From assembly GCA_014860175.1 (NCBI GenBank), contig JACZKF010000260.1, forward strand, positions 1 to 21,795: a stretch of DNA of 21,795 nt, in the 5' to 3' direction. Made by a program: the position numbers and the translations under genes. A model generated the notes under the pieces. The model ran no database searches. It worked only from the letters and a program-made list of their open reading frames with translations, and was not told where the DNA came from. Shown here in pieces: positions 14,229-21,673 of the stretch (the stretch's first letter is position 1; each line of letters opens with the position of its first letter). This DNA comes from Desulfuromonadales bacterium (GTDB lineage Bacteria; Desulfobacterota; Desulfuromonadia; Desulfuromonadales; JACZKF01).

Positions 14229-16310
14229 TCAGCCGGCCTTCACCGGCCGAACCCGGCACAGCAACCCGGTGTACTCCGGAAAACCGGTGACCTTGTCCAG
14301 ATGCACGTCGTCGGTCAGGGCGTTGTAGTGCGGCTCCCACCAGCCGTGGGGGATCGATACCATCCCCTGGATGATGTCCTCGGTGACCCGGGCGACGATC
14401 TCGACCGTTCCGATGGTCGATTCGACCACCATCGGCTCACCGTCTCGCACACCGTATCGGGCCGCCGTTTCCGGATGGATCTCGGCGGTCGGATGGGGAA
14501 CCCGGCGGCGCAGCCCCTCGACATGGCGGAACATCGAGTGCCACCATTCCACCTCCCGGTGCCCGGTATTGAGGTGGAGCGGATACGCCTTGAAGACCTC
14601 CGGGGTGCTGATCGGGTTCACCGTCGGCCCAGTATAGGTCGGCAGGGGATCGTACCCCATCTGCTTGAGCATCTCCGAATAGAGCTCCACCTTGCCGGAG
14701 GCGGTCGGGAACCCTTCGGTCCGGTAGCGCTGCTCGCCCGGCAGGAGGTTGTCGTTCAGGTAGCCGTCGGGATTGACGGCGAGGAGCCCCTGCAGGGTGT
14801 GCGGTTCGAAGAAGTGGTTGAAGGTCTCCTCGTCGCTTTTCCAGGGGAAATGCTCCTCGTACCCCATCTTCCTGGCCAGTTCGCACCAGAACTCCCCTTC
14901 CGACTTGGCTTCGCCGTAGGCGGGGATCAGCTTGCGGCCGATGAACTCGCCGTGGTAGGTGCTGAAGTTCAGCCGTTCGAAGGCGGTGGTCGCCGGGAGG
15001 ATGATGTCGGCGTTTTCGTTGGTCGGGGTAATGCCGACATCCATGCTGACCAGGAAATCGAGATTCGCCAGCGCCTTGCGCAGCTTCGGCGTGTTCGGCC
15101 AGGTGACGGCCGGGTTGGTCCCGACGACGATCAGGTTGCGCAGCTGTTTCGGCTCGTTCAGCACCAGGTCGCCCCAGTTGATCATCTGGCCGTCCTTGAA
15201 GGCGGAGAGCAGGCGACTGTACAGGGGGTACTTCTCGGCGCCGAGCCACTTGGGCCCTTCCAGCATCTCCGGCATCCGGACCGACTTGGTCGCCGTGAAC
15301 TTGGCGAAGCCGAACAGGCGCTCCCCCCCGGTCAGGTCGATGTTGCCGGTCAAGGCACTGAGGATAGCCAGGGAGCGGTAGTTCTGGAAACCGTCCGGCA
15401 TCCAGCCGAGGCGGAAGTAGGTCCGGATGCAGGCCGACGCGCTGCCGGCGAAGATCCGGGTCAGATTGCGGATATCCTCGGCCGGAACCCCGGTGACCCG
15501 CTCCGCCGCTTGCGGGGTAAACGATTTGACATGTTCCGCCAGCTGTTCGAAGCCGTTGGTGTGATTGCGGACGAATTCCTCATTGTAGATCTTCTCGCCG
15601 ATGAGAATGTTGATCATGGCCAAGGCCAGGAAGCCGTCAGTCCCCGGCCATGGCCGGATATGGAGGTCGGCGCGCTTGGCAAACGGGGTTCGCCGGGGAT
15701 CGATGACGATGATCTTGGCCCCCTTTTTCTGCGCCGCCTGGATCTGCATTACCCCCCCGACCGGGTCGGAGGCGTGCGGATTGGTCGCCCAGATGACGAC
15801 GCAGTCGGAATTCTGCAGATCCGGCTCCACCAGCATGCCGTAGGTCGCCAGCTGCGCCAGCCAGGTCGAGGAGCCGCAAAGGTCGAGCGCCTCCAGGCGG
15901 GTCGGGGTGCCGAAGACGTCGCACAGCCGCCAGCCGAGAAACCAGCCGGTCTCCATGGTCAGACAGGCCGGCTCGCCGATGATGACGCCGCAGGAGGCCG
16001 GGCCGTAGGTCTGTTTCGCCTCCAGCCACTTGCCGGCGATGGTCGTCAGCGCCTCGTCCCAGGTGATGCGCTCCCACTTCCCCCGGTTTTTCTTCATTGG
16101 GTACTTGAGGCGATCCTTGTGATAGATGTACTCGGGAATGTGCCGGGCCTTGACGCAGAGCCCCCCCTTACTGCGGGGGTGTCCGGACCACCCCTTGATC
16201 TGCGTCACCTTGCCCTCTTCGACGCAGACCCGCAGACCGCACTGGTTGGTACACATGAAACAGGGGGCGGTGATCCATTCCTGCCCGGCAGCATTCGATT
16301 CGACGGACAT
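14229..16310 (-). CDS. Soluble Mo/W-bisPGD oxidoreductase with predicted Cys ligand
   Basis: The product has 693 residues. The ATG at 16310 follows AAGGAG. C17, C20, C24 and C52 bind an N-terminal [4Fe-4S] cluster, followed by K54. The DMSO-reductase-family domains follow: GKWERITWDEALTTIAGKW (77-95), IVIDPRRTPFAKRADLHIRP, and a C-terminal molybdopterin-binding part with GKVELYSEMLKQMGYDPLPT. By my hand alignment to acetylene hydratase from memory, the metal ligand is C145 (LDLCGSS), equal to Cys141 there. The Asp next to the cluster that is essential in acetylene hydratase is T21 here, so that reaction is unlikely. There is no twin-arginine signal and no small subunit next door, so it is a cytoplasmic single-subunit enzyme. 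Hydroxyl transfer, hydration or dehydrogenation of the pathway substrate is inferred. It lies 73 nt after fdhD-mobA. Confidence 0.88.
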   Translation of the reverse strand: MSVESNAAGQEWITAPCFMCTNQCGLRVCVEEGKVTQIKGWSGHPRSKGGLCVKARHIPEYIYHKDRLKYPMKKNRGKWERITWDEALTTIAGKWLEAKQTYGPASCGVIIGEPACLTMETGWFLGWRLCDVFGTPTRLEALDLCGSSTWLAQLATYGMLVEPDLQNSDCVVIWATNPHASDPVGGVMQIQAAQKKGAKIIVIDPRRTPFAKRADLHIRPWPGTDGFLALAMINILIGEKIYNEEFVRNHTNGFEQLAEHVKSFTPQAAERVTGVPAEDIRNLTRIFAGSASACIRTYFRLGWMPDGFQNYRSLAILSALTGNIDLTGGERLFGFAKFTATKSVRMPEMLEGPKWLGAEKYPLYSRLLSAFKDGQMINWGDLVLNEPKQLRNLIVVGTNPAVTWPNTPKLRKALANLDFLVSMDVGITPTNENADIILPATTAFERLNFSTYHGEFIGRKLIPAYGEAKSEGEFWCELARKMGYEEHFPWKSDEETFNHFFEPHTLQGLLAVNPDGYLNDNLLPGEQRYRTEGFPTASGKVELYSEMLKQMGYDPLPTYTGPTVNPISTPEVFKAYPLHLNTGHREVEWWHSMFRHVEGLRRRVPHPTAEIHPETAARYGVRDGEPMVVESTIGTVEIVARVTEDIIQGMVSIPHGWWEPHYNALTDDVHLDKVTGFPEYTGLLCRVRPVKAG

Positions 16311-16383
16311 CTTTCATCTCCTTATACTTTGAATGAATAACGATCTTCCGCCCTCGGCGAAACAGGCGGTCAGGCGGGGCCGA

Positions 16384-17796
16384 TCACCCCTGGCTCATTT
16401 CGGCAGATGCCGCCGCTACCGCCCTGGCCCGCTCGCGGAGGGCAAAATATTCACCGGGCGTATTGATGTTGCGGAAAGAGAGCCCTTGCGGGTCGCAGTC
16501 GGCCAGCAAGGCGCCGGCAATCTCGGCCACGCGTACCTGGGGAAAGAAGCTGACGATTCTTTTCTCCCCGGCGCCGATCGCCTCCTCGACGGCCGGCAGG
16601 CACGCCCGGGCGTACAAGGCGTGCAGGGGTTCGATCCCCTGAGCGCTGCGGGGGACGACGATATCCGCGGTGTCCTTTTCCTGGCAGATCCGGCGGACCA
16701 CATCCGCCGACAGGAAGGGCATGTCACAGGCGGCGACGAAAATCTTCTCCTGGCCGGCATGGCGCAGACCGGAATGGATCCCGGCAAGGGAGCCTCGGCC
16801 CGGGTAGAGGTCGGGGACCTTCCGGCAGGGGAGATCGGCATAGAGGCCGGTGGAATTGGTGACGATCAGCACCTCTTCGAAGAGAGAGGACAGACAGCGG
16901 TAGACGTGGTCGATGAATCGCGCCCCGGCGATCGGCAACAGCGACTTGTCGCTCCCCATGCGCCGGCTCTCGCCGCCGGCGAGGATCACCCCCGTCACCC
17001 CCGGGATCTTCCCCTCCGATGCCGGCAGACTGATCCGTTCCGGGTAGCTATAGATCTCGAAGGTGCCGCCGCGCACGTAACCGATCATGGTGATCCCGGC
17101 GGCTTCTGCCGCGGCCAGCGCCATATCGGTAGGGGAGGTGCGGGAGGCGAGGACGGCGATGCCGAGGCGGGCCGCCTTGGCCACCATTTCGGTGGAAATC
17201 CGCCCGGAGGTGACCAGCATGGTGCCGGCGAGATCGATCCCCCGGATCAGGGCCTCGCCGGCGATCCGGTCAAGGGTGTTGTGGCGCCCGAGATCCTCCG
17301 CGTGCAGCAGCAGCCGCTCCCCGTCGCCGACGGCGGCCGAGTGAATACCGCCATGGGCGGCGTAATGCTCGGCTGTCCGGGCGAGCTCCTGCATCAGGGA
17401 GAGGACCGACAGGGGTGAAAACAGCTTCGGCTCGCCTCGCGGCCCCGGCGCCGCCGGCAAGTCGAAGGTGATGCCGGTGCCGCAGCCGGAGGTGAGGGTC
17501 GGCGGCAGGCGCTCCGGCACCTCGCCGCGGATCCGGACTTCGGCCACCCCGCGCTCGGCGCAGATGCCGAGCAGAAGGAAATCATCGAGAGTATGGACGA
17601 ACCCCTGCAGGCGAAAAAATCCGGCGACGAGATGGCGCAACTGGTGGGGGGAGGCGATCAGGGTGGCCAGCGGCCGGCCGTTGACGATCAGCTTCAGGGG
17701 GAATTCCTGGACCAGCCGCCGGGCGGTCCTCTGCCGGGAGCCTTTTTCGTAGCGGAAAATATTCCTCAAGTCTGGCTGCCGCGATATGTCGTGCAC
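16384..17796 (-). CDS. fdhD-mobA: FdhD-MobA fusion protein for Mo/W-bisPGD cofactor maturation
   Basis: The product has 470 residues. GTG at 17796 is chosen because AAGGAGGT lies 3-4 nt upstream; an ATG at 17814 has no ribosome site. Residues about 30-256 are FdhD, which in E. coli carries sulfur from IscS to the Mo cofactor: EDLGRHNTLDRIAGEAL (167-183), VTSGRISTEMVAKAARLGIA (195-214) and YVRGGTFEIYSYPERI (240-255). Residues about 266-455 are MobA, which adds GMP to molybdopterin: VILAGGESRRMGSDKSL (270-286), PDLYPGRGSLAGIHSGL, ACDMPFL and the NINTPGEY end. The FdhD cysteine motif reads SGCGTG (103-108), so only the first of the two E. coli CxxC cysteines is present. It is the first gene of its block, directly upstream of a Mo/W enzyme that it probably matures. 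Separate fdhD and mobA genes are the rule, although such fusions do occur. Confidence 0.9.
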   Translation of the reverse strand: MHDISRQPDLRNIFRYEKGSRQRTARRLVQEFPLKLIVNGRPLATLIASPHQLRHLVAGFFRLQGFVHTLDDFLLLGICAERGVAEVRIRGEVPERLPPTLTSGCGTGITFDLPAAPGPRGEPKLFSPLSVLSLMQELARTAEHYAAHGGIHSAAVGDGERLLLHAEDLGRHNTLDRIAGEALIRGIDLAGTMLVTSGRISTEMVAKAARLGIAVLASRTSPTDMALAAAEAAGITMIGYVRGGTFEIYSYPERISLPASEGKIPGVTGVILAGGESRRMGSDKSLLPIAGARFIDHVYRCLSSLFEEVLIVTNSTGLYADLPCRKVPDLYPGRGSLAGIHSGLRHAGQEKIFVAACDMPFLSADVVRRICQEKDTADIVVPRSAQGIEPLHALYARACLPAVEEAIGAGEKRIVSFFPQVRVAEIAGALLADCDPQGLSFRNINTPGEYFALRERARAVAAASAEMSQG

Positions 17797-17879
17797 GGGA
17801 CCTCCTTCAGCCATGTTCTGCCAGTTAAATCCCAGCCGGTCTCGCCTGCCGCTTGTCATCTGAAATGAACTGCGTCTGC

Positions 17880-17893
17880 ATCGAACGTTCGAT
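17880..17893. promoter_or_regulatory. Operator-like palindrome, site C
   Basis: ATCGAACGTTCGAT is a perfect 14-bp palindrome centred at 17886/17887. It lies about 14 nt downstream of the candidate -10 of the fdhD-mobA promoter, over the expected start of transcription. It is the most symmetrical of the four related sites. Repression by a dimeric TetR-type protein would fit. Confidence 0.65.
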
Positions 17894-17906
17894 AGAGTAC
17901 CCTAAG

Positions 17907-17934
17907 ATTCTCACGCTCTTCGCAATTTTGTCAA
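17907..17934 (-). promoter_or_regulatory. Candidate sigma-70 promoter of the fdhD-mobA operon
   Basis: On the minus strand a perfect TTGACA (17934-17929) is followed after 16 nt by GAGAAT (17912-17907), four of six matches to the -10 consensus. The 258-bp gap between the MBL stop (18055) and the FdhD start (17796) holds nothing else of note. No clear terminator for the MBL gene was found in it. Confidence 0.55.
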
Positions 17935-18054
17935 GTAAATAAAACAGCGTTATGCAACCTTGGGCAGCGTTACTCGCCTGTCGGAGGGATGGCTTACCAG
18001 GGCAGGCTGCGGAGGGAGAATCTGACTGGGTATCCCGTCGGGGAAGCCATGGAT

Positions 18055-18966
18055 TTACCTTGGCACGGCGGCAAGTTTCAGCCCAGCAATATGCATGATC
18101 ATCTGCCGGTAGCTCTCGACGAACACCTCCGGCGGCACGATGTTGTCGGCATTATCGGCGCCGAACTGGTGGGCCAGTTCCTCGGCCGCCAGTTCCACAC
18201 TGCCATGGCGCCGGTAGGCTTCCTCCATCCGCTCTCGCTTCTGCGCCGCCAGATCGATCGCCCGGGCGATGAACGCCCCCGCCTCTTCGCCGGTCACGTA
18301 GCCGTGGTGATCGGCACAGAGATAGTCGACCTCCAGGTACTTCAGCTTTTGCAGACTCTCCTGGAAGCGGCTGTAATCGGATGTGCCGTAGACATTGATC
18401 CCGTCCCGGAACGGAATGCCGCCGCCGTCGGAGGGGAAGAGCGCCTTGAGCTCGGGGACATAGGCGGCGATGGAACAGGGGGAGTGCCCCGGGATTTCGA
18501 TAATGCGGACCTCCAGGTCGCCGAGGTCGATCTGAGCCCCCTCCCCGACCGCCTCTCCGGCCATGCCGACCCGCCACTCCAGGTCATAGTCGGCACTGAG
18601 GTGCTCCACCCCCTGGTTCTTGAGGATGTAGCGGCTGGCGTCGTTAATCGCCGCAATCGCCTTCGGCTTCTGAAAAATATCCAGGGCCCGGGCCGCTGCG
18701 TACACGGTCATTCCGGGATGACGCCGCTTGAAAAAGGGGACGATGCCGACGTGGTCGAAATGGGAGTGGAGGACCAGCAGGCCGCGGATCCTGTTTTCAT
18801 CGATGCCGAAGCGGCTGAACTGCTCGAGGATATCCGGAACGATGGCGTTGATGCCACCGCTGATCAGCAGCGACCCGCGGCTCCCCTCCAGCAGGTAGAC
18901 ACAGGACCCCTCGTGCCCCAGGAACCAGAGACGATCATGCACTTTGCCAGGCTGTCGTAGGCGCAT
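18055..18966 (-). CDS. MBL-fold metallo-hydrolase
   Basis: The product has 303 residues. The ATG at 18966 has GAGGGA 7 nt upstream and overlaps the end of the upstream Mo/W enzyme gene by 32 nt, so coupled translation is likely. The metal motif HSHFDH is at about residues 72-77. A later GHS histidine, an aspartate in LFPSDGGG and a histidine in CADHHG complete the usual binuclear set. A C-terminal helical segment (AIDLAAQKRERMEEAYRRHG onward) of about 90 residues follows the core. It has no signal peptide. The fold covers lactonases, thioesterases, ring-opening hydrolases and others, so the substrate cannot be named. In context, hydrolytic opening of a lactone or diketone ring, or thioester hydrolysis, are reasonable guesses. 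Confidence 0.85.
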   Translation of the reverse strand: MRLRQPGKVHDRLWFLGHEGSCVYLLEGSRGSLLISGGINAIVPDILEQFSRFGIDENRIRGLLVLHSHFDHVGIVPFFKRRHPGMTVYAAARALDIFQKPKAIAAINDASRYILKNQGVEHLSADYDLEWRVGMAGEAVGEGAQIDLGDLEVRIIEIPGHSPCSIAAYVPELKALFPSDGGGIPFRDGINVYGTSDYSRFQESLQKLKYLEVDYLCADHHGYVTGEEAGAFIARAIDLAAQKRERMEEAYRRHGSVELAAEELAHQFGADNADNIVPPEVFVESYRQMIMHIAGLKLAAVPR

Positions 18967-21097
18967 TTCGGTTCCCTCGCGAACCTGCCAGCTTCCCGAT
19001 CCGGCAGAGCATCGCCTTGCACGGGACGCCGGCGGTCGCGTCGCAGCGGTGCTGGTTGTCGGTGATCTGGTTGATGTTGTAGCGTTTCCAGCCGTCTTCC
19101 CGGTCGGCGAGGGAGTCGTCTTTGCCGTACCAGTAGCCGTGCGGGGCATGAACCACACCGGGAGCGAGCCCCTCGAAGTACCGGGCCCGGTGTTCGACCC
19201 GCCCCCGCACCGTTTCGATGAAGATCCACTCGCCATCTTCGATATTCAGCTCGCGGGCAGTTTCGGGATGGATCTGCAGTTCGGGATCGGGGGCAAGTTT
19301 GCGCAGCGCCGGGACGTTGCGCAGTGCCGAGTGGTAGTAGACGACGTTTCGGCCGCCCGTGGTCAGAACCAGGGGGTACTCCCGGTAGAGCTCCGGGGTG
19401 CTGACCGGGCTTTCGAAGGGCTCCTCGTACTCGGGAAGCGGCGCATAGCCGAGGCTCTGGAGAAGCTCCGAATAGAGTTCGACCTTGCCGCTGCCGCTCT
19501 GGAAGCCGTTCTTCTCATAGCTCCGGTAGACCACGGGGATGCTGTAATGCCCGAGCTCCTTTAGCTTTTCCCAGTCGAGGCCGAACGGTTCGAGGCGGTA
19601 GTTGATCGACTCCTCCACGCTCCCCCAGTAGCCGTCGAACCCCATGCGGGCCGCCAGATCGGTCAAGATCTGCTTTTCGCTCCGGCACTCCCCCACCGGC
19701 TCCACAACTTTCGGCTGGGCGAAGACATGATTTTTCATGATGGCATCTTCGATCTCGTCCCGCTCCGTCCAGTGGGCCGGGGGGAGGATGACGTCGGCGA
19801 GCGCGGTGGTCGGCGTGTGGAAGAAATCGACGCAGAAGAGGAAGTCGAGGGTGCTGAGCGCCTCCTTGACCATTTTCGAATTGGCGTAGGCGCAAAGGGC
19901 GTTGTTGGCCCACAGGCCGGCGGCCTTCACCGGATAGGGTTTTCCCTCCAGCATCGCCGGCCAGACCGCCTCGGCCGGTATCGGCAGCGGCATGAAGTTC
20001 CACAGCGGGTACATCGCCCGGGCCAGCTGTTTGTCGGCCTGCTCCTTGGGGAGGTTCAGGCAGACGTCGAAGTGCGACCCGAGCAGACAGCGGTCGCCGG
20101 TCGGCGCCTGGTAGTTCGGCATGCCGCCCGGAACCTCGAGATTGCCGGTGATGGCGGTCAGGATGGTGAGGGCGCGCCCGAGGTGGATGGCGTTGTTGAG
20201 CTGGCAGGTCATTCCCATCCCGGGGCCCATGGCCGCCGATTCGGCCTGGCCGAAGGTGATGGCGGCCGCCTCGATCGCCCCGGCCGCAATGCCGGTGATG
20301 CGGGCGCAGCGCTCCGGGGTGTAGGTCTGGACATGCTCCCTGAGCCGGTCGAAGCCGACGGTCCAGTTCGCCACGAACTCCTGGTGGTAGAGTTCCTCCC
20401 GGATGATGACGTGGATCAGGCCGAGGGCGAGGGCAGTGTCGGTTCCGGGGCGAATCTGCAGCCAATGGTCCGCCCTTTGCGCCAGGCGGGTCCCCCGGGG
20501 ATCGACGACGATCAGCTTGGCGCCTGCGCTCAGCGCCTGGTTGATTTCGTTCATGTAGAGGCCGGGGAACGACATCTCCGGATTGTGCCCCCACAGGGTG
20601 ACGCAGCGGGTGTTGCCGTAGTCCGGGCCGAGGAGGGCCAGGCCGCAGGTCAGAGCGCTCCCCATGATGAGAGGACCGCCGCTCATGTTGATGGGGGAGA
20701 AGAAATTCGGCGAGCCGAACAGGGCCAGGAAGCGGTTGAGATGCGGATGCAGGCCGCGCACGGTTCCGGCCCCGAAGACCAGGGCTTCGGCCCCCCAGCG
20801 CTGGCGGGTGGCCAGCAGCTGGTCGGCGATGTGGCCGAGGGCCGTATCCCAGGAGACGCTTTCGAAGCGGCCGCTGTGCTTGGCCCCCACCCGCAGCTGT
20901 GGCCGGGTGATCCGCTCGGGATGGTAGATGACGTCCCGGGTTGCCCGCCCTTTCGGACAGGTGAAGCCGCGGCTGAAGGGGTGATCCTTGTCCCCCCTGA
21001 TCCCGAGCACCCGGCCGTAGGCCACTTCCACCAGTACCCCGCACCGGGCGTGGCAACCGGCCTCAAAACAGATGCTGCGCACCGCCTTTTCAGTCAT
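18935..21097 (-). CDS. Soluble Mo/W-bisPGD oxidoreductase with predicted Ser ligand
   Basis: The product has 720 residues. The ATG at 21097 follows AAGGAGGT; the much longer open frame upstream covers the VOC gene and is spurious. The cluster cysteines are C10, C15, C19 and C47, with an unusual four-residue first gap (CX4CX3CX27C) and then K49. The family segments follow: RFESVSWDTALGHIADQLL (77-95), LIVVDPRGTRLAQRADHWLQ, and GKVELYSELLQSLGYAPLPE near the C-terminus. The residue aligning by eye with the metal ligand is S139 (INMSGG), where the second enzyme of the locus has C145. Serine is the ligand in DMSO reductase and pyrogallol transhydroxylase. There is no Tat signal and no dedicated Fe-S or membrane partner nearby. 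It starts 34 nt after the VOC gene and overlaps the MBL gene. Transhydroxylase, reductase or hydroxylase roles are open. Confidence 0.87.
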   Translation of the reverse strand: MTEKAVRSICFEAGCHARCGVLVEVAYGRVLGIRGDKDHPFSRGFTCPKGRATRDVIYHPERITRPQLRVGAKHSGRFESVSWDTALGHIADQLLATRQRWGAEALVFGAGTVRGLHPHLNRFLALFGSPNFFSPINMSGGPLIMGSALTCGLALLGPDYGNTRCVTLWGHNPEMSFPGLYMNEINQALSAGAKLIVVDPRGTRLAQRADHWLQIRPGTDTALALGLIHVIIREELYHQEFVANWTVGFDRLREHVQTYTPERCARITGIAAGAIEAAAITFGQAESAAMGPGMGMTCQLNNAIHLGRALTILTAITGNLEVPGGMPNYQAPTGDRCLLGSHFDVCLNLPKEQADKQLARAMYPLWNFMPLPIPAEAVWPAMLEGKPYPVKAAGLWANNALCAYANSKMVKEALSTLDFLFCVDFFHTPTTALADVILPPAHWTERDEIEDAIMKNHVFAQPKVVEPVGECRSEKQILTDLAARMGFDGYWGSVEESINYRLEPFGLDWEKLKELGHYSIPVVYRSYEKNGFQSGSGKVELYSELLQSLGYAPLPEYEEPFESPVSTPELYREYPLVLTTGGRNVVYYHSALRNVPALRKLAPDPELQIHPETARELNIEDGEWIFIETVRGRVEHRARYFEGLAPGVVHAPHGYWYGKDDSLADREDGWKRYNINQITDNQHRCDATAGVPCKAMLCRIGKLAGSRGNRNAPTTAWQSA

Positions 21098-21131
21098 AGG
21101 TACCTCCTTTGCCCAGGCCGGCATTGGCGCA

Positions 21132-21629
21132 TCAATCCCCCTTTGGATAGACGTCATGCGGCGCCGGGATGGATGCACCGGCCGGTACGCCGATGATTTC
21201 CGCGAGCAATCCCAGCTCCTTGGTGGTGTCGAAGTAGGCGTACCTGAGCCCCTGGTTGTCCCCCCCCTGGAAGATGCCGATTCCTTTGCCGGCAAAGAAG
21301 TTGACCGTCTTATCATAATCTTCGACATCGAACAGGACGTGGTGAATGCCTTCGCCATGCTCCCGCAGGAACTCGGCATAGATGCTCTTGTCGTCGAGCG
21401 GCTCGATCAGCTCGATCATGACGGCCCCGATCTGGGCGATCGCCGCCCGGAAGGCATACTCCTCCGCCCGGCCGCGGATCGTCATCTCCCCGACGGTCGC
21501 GGGGTTCATCTCGTAGATCCCCCAGGGGCCGATGCCGTACTCGTCGGCATACTTCCGGACGGAGGCCATGCAGTCCTTGACCACCAGACCGACCTGGTAG
21601 ACACCTTTGAACAGCGGGGGGTTGCCCAT
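21132..21629 (-). CDS. VOC (glyoxalase/methylmalonyl-CoA epimerase-like) protein
   Basis: The product has 165 residues. The ATG at 21629 has AAGGAG 9 nt upstream. It shows two beta-alpha-beta-beta-beta repeats: YQVGLVVKDCMASVRKYADE (11-30) and GIHHVLFDVEDYDKTVNFFA (94-113). Likely metal ligands at the four canonical places are Q12, E73 (MIELIEP), H97 and E144 (LLAEIIG). A Q/E/H/E-like set resembles methylmalonyl-CoA epimerases and related isomerases more than extradiol dioxygenases. It lacks the length and extra histidine of an oxygenase. It sits between a dehydrogenase and the Ser-ligand Mo/W enzyme, so epimerase, isomerase or hydrolase activity on a pathway intermediate is inferred. Confidence 0.8.
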   Translation of the reverse strand: MGNPPLFKGVYQVGLVVKDCMASVRKYADEYGIGPWGIYEMNPATVGEMTIRGRAEEYAFRAAIAQIGAVMIELIEPLDDKSIYAEFLREHGEGIHHVLFDVEDYDKTVNFFAGKGIGIFQGGDNQGLRYAYFDTTKELGLLAEIIGVPAGASIPAPHDVYPKGD

Positions 21630-21673
21630 GTGATGGCTCCTTGGTCCTGGCCGGCCGCTTCCGACCGGATCCG

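Noticed and set aside
14229..16310. Annotation of the Cys-type Mo/W enzyme as acetylene hydratase or formate dehydrogenase.
   Set aside because: The acetylene hydratase aspartate beside the cluster is not present, and the formate dehydrogenase ligand context (Cys/Sec followed by His) is missing: the ligand region reads LDLCGSS.
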